From: CAZSDU01 sp963662525
GTDB taxonomy: Bacteria; Bacteroidota; Bacteroidia; Bacteroidales; FEN-979
Length of the DNA stretch: 64,000 bases
NCBI GenBank assembly: GCA_963662525.1
Contig: OY759717.1
Location: 2,666,001-2,730,000, forward strand
Direction: 5' to 3'
The translations under genes were made by a program, and so were the position numbers. Under the pieces are notes generated by a model. The model was not told the origin of the DNA. It saw only the letters and a list, made by a program, of their open reading frames with translations, and searched no databases. Of the stretch, positions 18,383 to 27,484 are shown piece after piece; within the stretch, counting starts at the first letter, position 1; every line of letters begins with the position of its first letter.

Positions 18383-19681
18383 ATGAAACTTGATGTAATT
18401 CTGGGTTTGCAATGGGGGGATGAAGGAAAAGGAAAGATTGTTGATGTCTTCACCCCGCATTACCAAATCATTGCCCGCTTTCAGGGTGGGCCAAATGCCG
18501 GTCATACCATCGAATTTGACGGAAAAAAATTTGTTCTGCATACCATCCCATCCGGAATATTCCACAAGGATACCCTGAATGTGATCGGGAACGGGGTAAT
18601 CATCGACCCCTATATCTTGTTTAAGGAAATCGGAAAATTAAAGGAATCAGGGATAGATCCTGAACATAACCTTTTTATTTCCAGACGGGCTCATCTCATT
18701 TTGCCAACTCACCGTTTGCTTGATGCTGCTTATGAATCGGCAAAAGGGAATGAGAAGATCGGTTCTACTTTAAAAGGAATCGGCCCTACCTATACCGATA
18801 AATATGCCAGGAACGGATTAAGGGCTGGCCATATCAACGACCATGGTTTTCATGCCCGCTATTCCCAGCTCAAAGAGCTTCACATGCATATCATCAGATC
18901 CTATCAAGTAGATATTTCTAAATACCTCTTCGATGGTCTGTCTCTGGCGGCATACGAGGATCGCTGGTTCGACGCTATTGCCAGAATGCGTGACCTGCAG
19001 CTGATCGATAGTGAAATTTTTCTCAACAAAAGCCTGGATGAAGGGAAAACCATTCTGGCGGAAGGCGCACAGGGTGCGATGCTGGATGTGGATTTCGGAT
19101 CTTATCCGTTTGTCACTTCTTCCAATACCATTACTGCAGGAGCATGCTCCGGCCTGGGTGTTGCCCCCAACCGGATCGGGAAAGTTTATGGGATCTTTAA
19201 AGCCTATTGTACCCGTGTTGGCAGCGGTCCTTTCCCAACGGAATTGCAGGATATTCATGGTGAACAATTGAGAAAAGGAGGGAATGAATTCGGTTCGACC
19301 ACCGGACGTCCCCGCCGCTGCGGATGGTTGGACCTGCCTGCCTTAAAATATGCCGTTATGCTGAACGGAATCGATAGCCTGATCATGATGAAGGCCGATG
19401 TCATGAGTCCATTCCCGGAAATAAAGATCTGTACTCACTACCAGCTTGGCGATCAGATGCTGGAAGATGTTCCTTATGATCTTGGTCATGAAAAACTTAT
19501 TCCCGTATTTAAAACCATGAAAGGCTGGAATACAAGTCTTGAGGGAATTGCAAGTATACAGGAACTCCCCCCTGCATTAACAAACTATATTCAGTTTATT
19601 GAAAAATCGGTTGGATTGCCCATCGATACGGTCTCGGTAGGACCTGACCGGATGCAAACCCTGATCAGGAAAACTTTATAG
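18383..19681 (+). CDS. purA: adenylosuccinate synthetase
   Basis: This enzyme joins IMP and aspartate using GTP, the first committed step to AMP. It has 432 residues, the usual size. The P-loop-like N-terminus is intact (LGLQWGDEGKGKIVD), followed by GGPNAGHTI, IGPTYTDKYARNGLRAG, LAEGAQGAMLDVDFGSYP, TTGRPRRCGWLD and the GTP-site region NGIDSLIMMKAD. The gene ends in a 6-bp overlap with the convergent infB gene, so the two share no terminator. It lies 11 bp after the Fur-family gene and is probably read with it. Confidence 0.97.
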   Translation: MKLDVILGLQWGDEGKGKIVDVFTPHYQIIARFQGGPNAGHTIEFDGKKFVLHTIPSGIFHKDTLNVIGNGVIIDPYILFKEIGKLKESGIDPEHNLFISRRAHLILPTHRLLDAAYESAKGNEKIGSTLKGIGPTYTDKYARNGLRAGHINDHGFHARYSQLKELHMHIIRSYQVDISKYLFDGLSLAAYEDRWFDAIARMRDLQLIDSEIFLNKSLDEGKTILAEGAQGAMLDVDFGSYPFVTSSNTITAGACSGLGVAPNRIGKVYGIFKAYCTRVGSGPFPTELQDIHGEQLRKGGNEFGSTTGRPRRCGWLDLPALKYAVMLNGIDSLIMMKADVMSPFPEIKICTHYQLGDQMLEDVPYDLGHEKLIPVFKTMKGWNTSLEGIASIQELPPALTNYIQFIEKSVGLPIDTVSVGPDRMQTLIRKTL

Positions 19682-22600
19682 CTTACGTTTGATTTCAACC
19701 TGTTCGTAACCCTCAATGATATCGCCAACTTTGATATCATTGAAGTTTTCGATGTTCAAACCGCATTCATAACCGGTACTTACTTCCTTCACATCATCTT
19801 TAAAGCGTTTCAATGATCCGAGTAAGCCGGTATAAACAACAATTCCATCGCGTATAACACGGATTTTCGTGTTACGGGTAACTTTCCCATCGAGGACCAT
19901 ACATCCGGCCACACTTCCGACCTTGGTAATTTTGAACACATCCCTTACTTCAATGTTGCAGAGGATCTTTTCTTCGATCTCAGGGGCAAGCATACCTTCG
20001 ATGGCCATCTTGATCTCTTCGATAGCCTGGTAAATGATCGAATATAGCCGAATGTCGATTTGTTCCTGTTCAGCCAGTTTGCGGGCAGATACAGAAGGTC
20101 TGACCTGGAATCCGACGATAACAGCATTGGAAGCGGAAGCCAGAAGTACATCCGACTCGGTAATGGCTCCGACAGATTTATGTATCACATTCACCATCAC
20201 TTCCTGAGTGGAAAGTTTCAGCAGGGAATCTGAAAGAGCTTCTACTGAACCGTCAACATCTCCCTTGACGATGATATTCAATTCCTTAAAATCACCGATG
20301 GCAATACGTCTTCCGATTTCATCCAGGGTTATATGTTTCTGGGTTCTCAGGCCCTGTTCTCTTTGTAACTGTAAACGTTTGGTGGAGATAGCCTTGGTCT
20401 CTTTTTCATCGAGCATGATGTTGAATGTATCTCCGGCCTGAGGAGCGCCATTTAATCCCAGCATAAGCATGGGCTGAGAAGGACCTGCCTCTTTGATCGG
20501 CTGGTTACGCTCATTATACATGGCTTTCACTTTTCCATAAGTGGCGCCGGCTAAAACCATATCTCCTATCCTCAGGGTTCCATTCTGTACCAGCAATTTT
20601 GCGACATAACCCCGTCCTTTATCCAGAGAAGATTCAATCACCGTACCCAGTGCGAGACGCTTTGGATTGCCTTTCAGATTAAGCATTTCTGCTTCCAGCA
20701 GAACTTTTTCCAGCAGGAGGTTGACATTGGTCCCGAGTTTTGCGGATATTTCCTGGGTCTGATACTTTCCCCCCCATTCTTCAACAAGAATATTCATTTT
20801 CGACAATTCCTCACGGATCTTGTCGGGATTGGCATTGGGTTTATCCATTTTATTATAGGCAAACACAATGGGAACGCCTGCAGCAAGGGCATGATTGATG
20901 GCTTCCTTGGTCTGGGGCATGACATTTTCATCGGCAGCGATCACGACAATTACCACGTCGGTTATTTTTGCACCACGGGCGCGCATGGCCGTGAAGGCTT
21001 CATGACCCGGAGTGTCCAGGAAAGTGATCGTTTTCCCGTTGTCAAGGGTAACTTCATAAGCTCCGATATGTTGTGTAATACCACCGGCCTCTCCGGCTAC
21101 CACATTAGTACTCCGGATAAAGTCTAGCAACTTGGTCTTTCCATGGTCAACATGTCCCATGACTGTAACGATAGGGGGACGGTCGACAAGATCTTCCGGA
21201 TTTTCCAGGTCGTCATGCATTTTGATGGCTTCCTGGACTTCCACACTTACAAATTCAACCTTGTAACCAAATTCTTCAGCTACCAGGGTAAGCGTTTCAG
21301 CATCAAGACGCTGGTTGATTGATACGAACATGCCCAGCGACATACAGGTGGAGATAACTTCCGTAACAGGAACGTTGATCATTGAGGCCAGTTCATTCGC
21401 TGTAACAAACTCAGTGACTTTGATAAAGCGTTTGCCTTCTTCCATGCGCTCTGCTTCCTGGTGCGCCTGCTGGCTGATAGCATCTCGCTTTGCACGGCGG
21501 TATTTCGAAGCCTTAGATTTGCCGATAGGACCAAGGCGTGCCAGGGTTTCCTTGATTTGTTTTTCGATATCCTCAGAAGTAACTTCAACCTTTTGGATGT
21601 CAGGCTTGGAGAACTTCCTGTCTTTGATCTTTGGTTTCGCGATATCCGATTTTACCACTTCACTACTGGGTTCTTCAGATCCTCCGCTGCGCTTGATCCG
21701 CTTGCGTTTCTTCTTTTTTGCTTTCAGTGCATCATCAGAAGAAGAAGCAACAGGCTGTTTTTTCTTCTCAAACTTCTTGGGTTCAGGTAATTTCATCGAA
21801 CCCAGAATGGTTGGACCTTCCAGTACAATTCTCGCCCGGGGAAGAAAATTATCTTCTACAGCCGGAGGGGCAATGATTTCAGGGATAATTTCCTCAGGAA
21901 TATCTAGAACAGGAGCAGGTTCAGGCTTAAAAACTTCAGCTTGGGGCTGCGGAATTTCAGCTGGTACCGGGGGCTCCTCAGAAGCAGCAAGGGCAGGTGT
22001 TTCCTCTGCAGATGGCAGTTTGGGTTTTCCTTTTTTAGCAGGTTTCTTTTCAAATGCCTCAAGATCCATCTTCCCGATGATCTTCAGGTCTGTTTTTAAT
22101 TTTACTTCCGGCGCTGGTTGCGGTTCAGTAGTTTCTTTTATTTCAGCAGTTTCTTCCTCTTTTTCTTTTGATTTCTTTTTTTTCGGCTTTACCGCTTGAA
22201 TTTCTTCCCTGGCTTTTTCTTCTCTGGGTTCTATAATTTCGGGTAGGATTACCGGTTCAGGCTCAGTAGGAGGTTCTGGTATGGGTTCAGGCTTAGGCTC
22301 AGGTTTAGGCTCAGGTTTAGGTTCTGCCTTTGGAAGTTCCTGTACAGGGGCTTCCTTTGCTTTTTTCAGAGAATCGCTTTGTTTCTTCTCAAAGTCGATG
22401 GAAACATTCTTAATGAAAAGATCATCAAGTTCCTTTTCACGGTCCTTGCTGGCAGTTCTCTTGTCTTCGATTGTGATGGTCTCGTGAGTTGCGAACTGCA
22501 AACCGATCTTCTTTGCTTCTTCCTTGACATGTTTTTCCGACGAAAATTCTTTCGACAGCAAGGCATACATTTCCTGTGTCAATTTGGCATTGGGATCCCT

Positions 22601-22708
22601 GTCGATAGTAATTCCTTTCTTGGAAAGAAATTCCACCACCGTGTTGATCCCGATGTTGAATTCCCGGGCGGCTTTACTAAGCCTGGTAGTTGTTACACCT
22701 TCGCTCAT
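19676..22708 (-). CDS. infB: translation initiation factor IF-2
   Basis: IF-2 places initiator tRNA on the small ribosomal subunit. The 1010-residue protein has the IF2_N domain (first 55 residues), then a long charged, proline-rich linker (about 120-490) with repeated PKPEP units near residues 128-145, then the GTPase (GHVDHGKTKLLD at about 512-523, DTPGHEAF, NKMDKP) and domains II-IV. Basic blocks such as KKKKRKRIKR lie in the linker, as in other Bacteroidota. It is the last gene of rimP-nusA-infB, 19 bp after nusA. Confidence 0.97.
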   Translation of the reverse strand: MSEGVTTTRLSKAAREFNIGINTVVEFLSKKGITIDRDPNAKLTQEMYALLSKEFSSEKHVKEEAKKIGLQFATHETITIEDKRTASKDREKELDDLFIKNVSIDFEKKQSDSLKKAKEAPVQELPKAEPKPEPKPEPKPEPIPEPPTEPEPVILPEIIEPREEKAREEIQAVKPKKKKSKEKEEETAEIKETTEPQPAPEVKLKTDLKIIGKMDLEAFEKKPAKKGKPKLPSAEETPALAASEEPPVPAEIPQPQAEVFKPEPAPVLDIPEEIIPEIIAPPAVEDNFLPRARIVLEGPTILGSMKLPEPKKFEKKKQPVASSSDDALKAKKKKRKRIKRSGGSEEPSSEVVKSDIAKPKIKDRKFSKPDIQKVEVTSEDIEKQIKETLARLGPIGKSKASKYRRAKRDAISQQAHQEAERMEEGKRFIKVTEFVTANELASMINVPVTEVISTCMSLGMFVSINQRLDAETLTLVAEEFGYKVEFVSVEVQEAIKMHDDLENPEDLVDRPPIVTVMGHVDHGKTKLLDFIRSTNVVAGEAGGITQHIGAYEVTLDNGKTITFLDTPGHEAFTAMRARGAKITDVVIVVIAADENVMPQTKEAINHALAAGVPIVFAYNKMDKPNANPDKIREELSKMNILVEEWGGKYQTQEISAKLGTNVNLLLEKVLLEAEMLNLKGNPKRLALGTVIESSLDKGRGYVAKLLVQNGTLRIGDMVLAGATYGKVKAMYNERNQPIKEAGPSQPMLMLGLNGAPQAGDTFNIMLDEKETKAISTKRLQLQREQGLRTQKHITLDEIGRRIAIGDFKELNIIVKGDVDGSVEALSDSLLKLSTQEVMVNVIHKSVGAITESDVLLASASNAVIVGFQVRPSVSARKLAEQEQIDIRLYSIIYQAIEEIKMAIEGMLAPEIEEKILCNIEVRDVFKITKVGSVAGCMVLDGKVTRNTKIRVIRDGIVVYTGLLGSLKRFKDDVKEVSTGYECGLNIENFNDIKVGDIIEGYEQVEIKRKL

Positions 22709-22727
22709 GCGGTAAAATTAAGATATT

Positions 22728-23963
22728 TTATTCAAATTCGGCCTTTAATATACGGACGACTTCATTGATTGTTTCTTCTTCCAGATCGGTTCGCTTTACC
22801 AATTCCAGAGTGTCGAGGTCCAGGATACTCTTTGCCGTGTCGCATCCGATGGCCTTGAATTCGTCGATGATCCACTGATCGATTTCATCAGAAAATTCCT
22901 GCAGATCTACATCTTCATTGTCAACATCCGTGTCGCGGTATACATCGATTTCAAACCCGGTAAGCTTTCCGGCCAGTTTGATATTGAAGCCGCCTTTTCC
23001 GATGGCCAACGAAACCTGGTCAGGTTTCATATAAACATCGGCTTTTTTGGTCTCATCATCTATAACGATAGATGAAACTTTTGCCGGGCTTAAGGCTCTC
23101 TGGATAAACAAAGAAGGATTGGTCGTATAATTGATAACATCAATATTTTCATTCTTCAGCTCACGTACGATCCCATGGATGCGTGATCCCTTCATGCCGA
23201 CACAGGCTCCTACGGGGTCGATGCGGTCATCGTACGATTCAACGGCAATTTTTGCCCTTTCTCCCGGGACCCTGACGATCTTTTTAATGCTGATCAGTCC
23301 ATCATAGACTTCGGGGACCTCAGCCTCAAACAGTCGTTCCAGGAAGGCTTCGGAGGTACGCGATAAAATGATCACCGGGTTGTTGTTCTTCATTTCCACT
23401 TTCAGGATCACCGCCCGGATGGAATCTCCTTTGCGGTAGAAATCACTGGGAATCTGTTCAGATTTCGGGAGGATGAGTTCAATGCCTTCATCATCCAGAA
23501 CCAGTATTTCTTTTTTCCATACCTGGTAAACTTCTCCGGCAACGATTTCACCTATTTTTTCCTTGTACTTTAAATAAATGTTGTTTTTTTCATATTCCTG
23601 GATTTTGGAAATCAGATTCTGTCTGATGGCAAGGATTTCCCTGCGGCCAAAGCTTAAGAGCTTTATTTCTTCCGAAAATTCTTCCCCGACCTCAAAATCA
23701 GGTTCTGTTTTTATAGCCTCTGAAAATGCGATCTGTGTATTGTCATCCTCAACGGTTCCGTCTTCTACAATGGTCCTTGACCGCCAGATCTCAAGGTCTC
23801 CTTTGTCGATGTTGACAATAATATCAAAGTTATCTGCCGATCCGAACCTTTTCGTCAACATATGTTTGAACACATCCTCAAGGATGCGCATCATGGTTTC
23901 CCTGTCGATATTTTTGAATTCTTTGAATTCGGAAAAGGTTTCAACTAAATTCAGCTGTTCCAT
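22728..23963 (-). CDS. nusA: transcription termination/antitermination factor NusA
   Basis: NusA binds RNA polymerase and controls pausing, termination and antitermination. The 411 residues contain the N-terminal polymerase-binding domain (about 1-130), an S1 domain (GEIVAGEVYQVWKKEILVLD, about 140-205), and the two KH domains with DPVGACVGMKGSRIHGIV and LAIGKGGFNIKLAGKLTG. The C-terminal end has a short acidic helix-hairpin segment but no second acidic repeat, as usual outside proteobacteria. It is 13 bp downstream of rimP and is read in the same operon. Confidence 0.97.
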   Translation of the reverse strand: MEQLNLVETFSEFKEFKNIDRETMMRILEDVFKHMLTKRFGSADNFDIIVNIDKGDLEIWRSRTIVEDGTVEDDNTQIAFSEAIKTEPDFEVGEEFSEEIKLLSFGRREILAIRQNLISKIQEYEKNNIYLKYKEKIGEIVAGEVYQVWKKEILVLDDEGIELILPKSEQIPSDFYRKGDSIRAVILKVEMKNNNPVIILSRTSEAFLERLFEAEVPEVYDGLISIKKIVRVPGERAKIAVESYDDRIDPVGACVGMKGSRIHGIVRELKNENIDVINYTTNPSLFIQRALSPAKVSSIVIDDETKKADVYMKPDQVSLAIGKGGFNIKLAGKLTGFEIDVYRDTDVDNEDVDLQEFSDEIDQWIIDEFKAIGCDTAKSILDLDTLELVKRTDLEEETINEVVRILKAEFE

Positions 23964-23976
23964 TGGTAAATAATTT

Positions 23977-24432
23977 TTATTTTTTAAATGTGATCACTTT
24001 TTTTGCAGTTTTAATGCTGTCGAAGGGGATGACAACATTTTTTAAGGTCGTTTCTTTTTTCGATAGTTTTATTTCCTGTTCAATTTCTATTCCCGTATTA
24101 TCCGCTTTAACCAGTTTCCCGCTCAGTTTCTCTCCACTATTCAGTATGATATCAAGTGATTTCCACAGCATCTTCTGATATTGCCTGAGCAGTTTTAAGG
24201 GGCGGTCAAGGCCGGCAGAGGATACTGTTAGTTCAAAATCTTCCTTTTCACGGTTCAGGCCTTGTTCAAGATGCCTGCTTAGCTCACGGCAATCTTCAAT
24301 AGAGATGGTAGTATCGGCATCAATAAAGATGGAAATAACATTGATGGGTTTAATGTGAAGTTCGACGAGAAATTTATCGCTTCCTTGAAAATAATCGTTG
24401 ATAAGTTTTTTTACCTGATCTTCTGTTATCAT
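23977..24432 (-). CDS. rimP: ribosome maturation factor RimP
   Basis: RimP helps assemble the 30S subunit. The 151 residues have the RimP alpha/beta N-terminal domain with SIFIDADTTISIEDCRELSR, the conserved FELTVSSAGLDRPLK, and the C-terminal SH3-like barrel (SGKLVKADNTGIEIE). Gene position (first in rimP-nusA-infB), size and motifs agree. Its ATG at 24432 comes right after a strong hairpin with a T-run; see the hairpin and promoter entries for the leader. Confidence 0.95.
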   Translation of the reverse strand: MITEDQVKKLINDYFQGSDKFLVELHIKPINVISIFIDADTTISIEDCRELSRHLEQGLNREKEDFELTVSSAGLDRPLKLLRQYQKMLWKSLDIILNSGEKLSGKLVKADNTGIEIEQEIKLSKKETTLKNVVIPFDSIKTAKKVITFKK

Positions 24433-24440
24433 TTTTTATT

Positions 24441-24468
24441 AATAAAAGAGGGGACTTTGTGTCCCCTC
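24441..24468 (-). promoter_or_regulatory. terminator-like hairpin in the rimP leader
   Basis: On the minus strand GAGGGGAC (24468-24461) and GTCCCCTC (24455-24448) form an 8-bp GC-rich stem around the loop ACAAA, followed by TTTTATT (24447-24441). The stem-plus-T-run looks like an intrinsic terminator, but it lies only about 8 bases before the rimP ATG and downstream of a good promoter. That position fits an attenuator or translation-control element more than a simple gene-end terminator. Confidence 0.75.
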
Positions 24469-24494
24469 GAATCATACGTACCTAAAATCGTGTG

Positions 24495-24525
24495 CAAATA
24501 TACAATATTATTATGTATTTGCAAA
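24495..24525 (-). promoter_or_regulatory. promoter of rimP-nusA-infB
   Basis: On the minus strand TTTG (24525-24522) and TATATTTG (24502-24495) are separated by 19 bases. Both match the Bacteroidota consensus (TTTG and TAnnTTTG) at the right spacing. The likely transcription start is near 24488, giving a leader of about 56 bases that contains the hairpin above. Confidence 0.65.
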
Positions 24526-24530
24526 TATTA

Positions 24531-24854
24531 TCATTGAATTTCGAAATCTGCTTCGACCGGTAAAATGGGTTTCAGGCTTGATAGATCCAGGGTGTTTTCT
24601 GGAATTGCATCTTCAAAATCAGCTTCTAAAGGGGTAACAGGCGTAAGGTTCCCGAGCAGAATAAGGTTTTCAACCAGAGAAATATCGTCGAAGGAAGCTT
24701 CTTTAGGGGTTTCAGGTGCAAGGGAAATAATCCAAGCTGTATGTATGGTAATTGGTTCATAACCATCAGATTCCGGTAAAATATGACCGTTTGCAAATAA
24801 ACAATGAACGCTTAAAAGCATCAGGGCAGTGAGGATATAGATTTTTGTTTTCAT
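24531..24854 (-). CDS. small secreted protein with P-x-EA-(D/S)-F repeats
   Basis: The 107-residue product starts with a signal peptide (MKTKIYILTALMLLSVHCLFA). Its second half has three similar units spaced about 24 residues apart: PKEASFDDIS, PLEADFEDAI and PVEADFEIQ at the very end, with hydrophobic stretches between (LILLGNLTPVTP, DLSSLKPILP). The mature part is acidic. I recognise no family. It is probably exported, since it carries a signal peptide and no retention signal. Its stop lies just upstream of the rimP promoter, so it is likely a separate transcription unit. Function unknown. Confidence 0.6.
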   Translation of the reverse strand: MKTKIYILTALMLLSVHCLFANGHILPESDGYEPITIHTAWIISLAPETPKEASFDDISLVENLILLGNLTPVTPLEADFEDAIPENTLDLSSLKPILPVEADFEIQ

Positions 24855-25010
24855 GTTTTTTTTATTAAATCTTTTTGCTTGTTTTGGTCATAAGACGGCA
24901 GGCTACATGACTTGTTACATGCCATGCGATAAACCATTGAAGGAAATCGATGAAAACGGGAAAATGATCGGGGAATCAGAGAAGTGATTCAGAATCTGAT
25001 GATCGTCATA

Positions 25011-26087
25011 TCAACAACCAATGGCATAAAAACTACTGATAATACCAGTCAGCGGTTGAATCTCGACCAGGAAGCCATCGTGGCCAAACAGGGATTCCAT
25101 CTCTATATATTGTGCTTCAGGGATATGTTGGGCCAGGTATTTCTGTTCTTCCGTGGGAAAGAGCAGGTCGGAAGTGATGCCCACTACCAGGGTTTTTGCC
25201 TTTATCCGCCCCAGCGCATCTTCTACACTTCTTCGTCCCCTTCCCACATTATGTGTGTCGAGTAATTTCGTAAGAATATAATAGCTGTGTGCGTGAAAAC
25301 GGTTCACCAGCTTTTCGCCCTGGTATTGCTGATAGGATGAAGCTTTGAACTGATCTGTTTTATTTGGATCATCTTCAGTCTGGGTCTGATTGTATATGGT
25401 ATGGTTTCGGTAACTCAGCATGGCAATGCTGCGGGCGGCTTTGAGCCCTTTTTGTCCGGCACCCAGGGTGTAGTCAGGAAAAGTCGGATCAGCGGTAAGC
25501 GCCATCCGTTGAGCCTCGTTAAAAGCGGTGCCCCATGGCATGTAACGGGCATTGGCAGCAATGATGATCAGGTTTGAGAACAGCGGAGGATGCATGATGG
25601 CCCATTCCATGGCTTGCTGTGCACCGACTGACCCGCCAACCACCGTATGTATTTTTTCAATGCCCAGGTGCTGGCGCAGCAGTTCATGGGCATTCACCAG
25701 ATCCCTCACCGTGATGCAGGGAAAATCAAGATACCAGGGGTTTCCTGATTCGGGATTCAGCGAAAGTGGCCCGGTGGTGCCATAGCAGGAACCCAGGATA
25801 TTGGCGCAAACAATAAAATGCTTTTCGGGATCCCACAGGCAGCCTGGACCGATCATTCCCGGCCACCAGCCTGATGCATCCGAATTGGCGGTAAATGCAT
25901 GGCAGACCCATATCACATTATCCCCCTGAGCATTTAGTTCACCCCAGGTATGATAACATATTTCTAATCCCTGCAGCGACTTCCCAAGCTCAAGTTTAAA
26001 TGCTGAATTATTCCGGTAATATCTGGCTTCACTCATGTTGTATTTGGCTGAATTCGTCTTCAAAAATACGGCTTTGTGTAATGACAT
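25011..26087 (-). CDS. metX: homoserine O-acetyltransferase
   Basis: MetX activates homoserine with an acyl-CoA at the start of methionine synthesis. The alpha/beta-hydrolase fold is visible: HAFTANSDASGWWPG, SCYGTTGPLSLNP, the nucleophile elbow GGSVGAQQAMEW (about residues 148-159), and the catalytic Asp and His near DLLFPTEEQ and FGHDGFLVE. The 358 residues are a normal length. Members of this group may use acetyl- or succinyl-CoA; that cannot be decided here. I chose the ATG at 26087; an in-frame TTG one codon earlier and an ATG at 26036 are alternatives. No SAM riboswitch was recognised upstream. Confidence 0.93.
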   Translation of the reverse strand: MSLHKAVFLKTNSAKYNMSEARYYRNNSAFKLELGKSLQGLEICYHTWGELNAQGDNVIWVCHAFTANSDASGWWPGMIGPGCLWDPEKHFIVCANILGSCYGTTGPLSLNPESGNPWYLDFPCITVRDLVNAHELLRQHLGIEKIHTVVGGSVGAQQAMEWAIMHPPLFSNLIIIAANARYMPWGTAFNEAQRMALTADPTFPDYTLGAGQKGLKAARSIAMLSYRNHTIYNQTQTEDDPNKTDQFKASSYQQYQGEKLVNRFHAHSYYILTKLLDTHNVGRGRRSVEDALGRIKAKTLVVGITSDLLFPTEEQKYLAQHIPEAQYIEMESLFGHDGFLVEIQPLTGIISSFYAIGC

Positions 26088-26336
26088 CAAAATTCAAGAC
26101 TTAGAATGATTTTCACCGGACTTGATCATGGTGAGTATATTCAATTGACCAGGGTTGGTATAAAAAACCCGGATATGGATTGTGATACCACGCTTTTCTG
26201 GTCATCTGCGTAATCCGGTGCAACTGAAGTATGGTAAAGAGATCTGAAATATGGCAATTAGTTTAAAATTTCATAATTTTACTTCCTGATTAATAATTTT
26301 TTGCGGAGTAAAAATTCCGTATTTAACTAGAAAAAC

Positions 26337-27476
26337 ATGAAGAAAATTATTGTTCTCGGTTCCGGCCTTGTTGGAGGGCCTATGGCTATTGATCTTTCCA
26401 AAGACAGCAATGTTGAAGTCTCCGTGGTTGACCAGAACCCGGATTCCATGCGAAAACTTTCAGCTGAATATCCGGTTACGGCGATCACCCGGGATCTCAG
26501 CGATCTTGCTGAAGTAACGAAATTGGTGAGTGACTATGATTTTGTCATCAATGCCGTTCCCGGTTTCATGGGTTTCAGGACACTGAAAGCCATTATTGAA
26601 GCGGGTAAAAATGTGGTTGACATAGCATTTTTTATAGAAGATCCTTTTTTACTGGATGCCCTCGCCAAAGAAAAAAATGTCACGGCGATCATGGATATGG
26701 GGGTTGCCCCCGGCATGTGCAATGTACTTATAGGATATGCGGCTCATTTACTGGATGAAACTGAAAATGTGTTGTATATGGTAGGAGGATTACCGCGGAT
26801 TCGTGAATGGCCTTATGAATACAAGGCCGTTTTTTCTCCGGTCGATGTGATTGAAGAATACATTCGTCCCGCCCGTTTCCTCAGAAATGGCGAACCTGTG
26901 ATTATGCCGGCGCTGACTGACCCGGAATTGCTGGATTTTCCCGGGATCGGAACCCTTGAAGCATTTAATACCGACGGGCTGAGGTCATTAATACATACCG
27001 TGAAATGCCCCAATATGAAGGAAAAGACCCTTCGTTATCCCGGCCATATTGAAAAAATGCGGATGTTAAGGGAAACCGGCTTTTTCAGTCAGGAAGAAGT
27101 GGAGGTGAGAGGGGTTAAAATCCGTCCCATGGACCTTACGGCAAAATTGTTATTTCCTAAATGGAAACTCAGGGAAGGGGAAGAAGATATTACGGTAATG
27201 AAGGTCATGGCAGAGGGTCAAAAAGACGGAAAAAAGATCCGGTATACCTGGGATCTGTTTGATAAATACGATTCCCTGACTCAGATCCACTCGATGGCTA
27301 GAACAACCGGTTATTCAGCCACTGTTGCTTTACGTATGATTATGGACGGCTTATACTGTCATCAAGGGATTAGCGTACCTGAATACATCGGAAAGCAGCC
27401 GGAATGTGTTGATTACCTGCTCAAAGGACTTGCTGACCGTGGTGTTATCTATAAGGAAAAAATAGAAAATTGCTGA
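26337..27476 (+). CDS. saccharopine dehydrogenase-family oxidoreductase
   Basis: The 379-residue protein has an N-terminal Rossmann motif (IIVLGSGLVGGPMAIDLSKD) and a C-terminal saccharopine dehydrogenase domain with MDMGVAPGMCNVLIGY, YEYKAVFSPVDVIEEYIRPAR and KTLRYPGH. This is the LYS9-like layout also found in related enzymes acting on amino-acid adducts. The physiological substrate is uncertain. It may act in lysine or another amino-acid breakdown. It overlaps or touches the M14 peptidase gene, with the peptidase start 8 bp after its stop, and an amino-acid racemase gene follows. That suggests amino-acid or peptide catabolism. Confidence 0.85.
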   Translation: MKKIIVLGSGLVGGPMAIDLSKDSNVEVSVVDQNPDSMRKLSAEYPVTAITRDLSDLAEVTKLVSDYDFVINAVPGFMGFRTLKAIIEAGKNVVDIAFFIEDPFLLDALAKEKNVTAIMDMGVAPGMCNVLIGYAAHLLDETENVLYMVGGLPRIREWPYEYKAVFSPVDVIEEYIRPARFLRNGEPVIMPALTDPELLDFPGIGTLEAFNTDGLRSLIHTVKCPNMKEKTLRYPGHIEKMRMLRETGFFSQEEVEVRGVKIRPMDLTAKLLFPKWKLREGEEDITVMKVMAEGQKDGKKIRYTWDLFDKYDSLTQIHSMARTTGYSATVALRMIMDGLYCHQGISVPEYIGKQPECVDYLLKGLADRGVIYKEKIENC

Positions 27477-27484
27477 GGATGAGA

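Noticed and set aside
21315..22199. Long open frame on the plus strand (294 codons) opposite infB
   Set aside because: It is the antisense of the repetitive, charged IF-2 linker; composition is Ser/Phe-rich and it has no family features.
24907..24987. 26-residue frame MTCYMPCDKPLKEIDENG..
   Set aside because: It has two Cys and an acidic tail but no ribosome site, promoter or known relative; chance or a remnant is more likely.
26091..26336. SAM riboswitch before metX
   Set aside because: No conserved SAM-I or SAM-II core was found in the leader on the minus strand; only AT-rich sequence and weak repeats.
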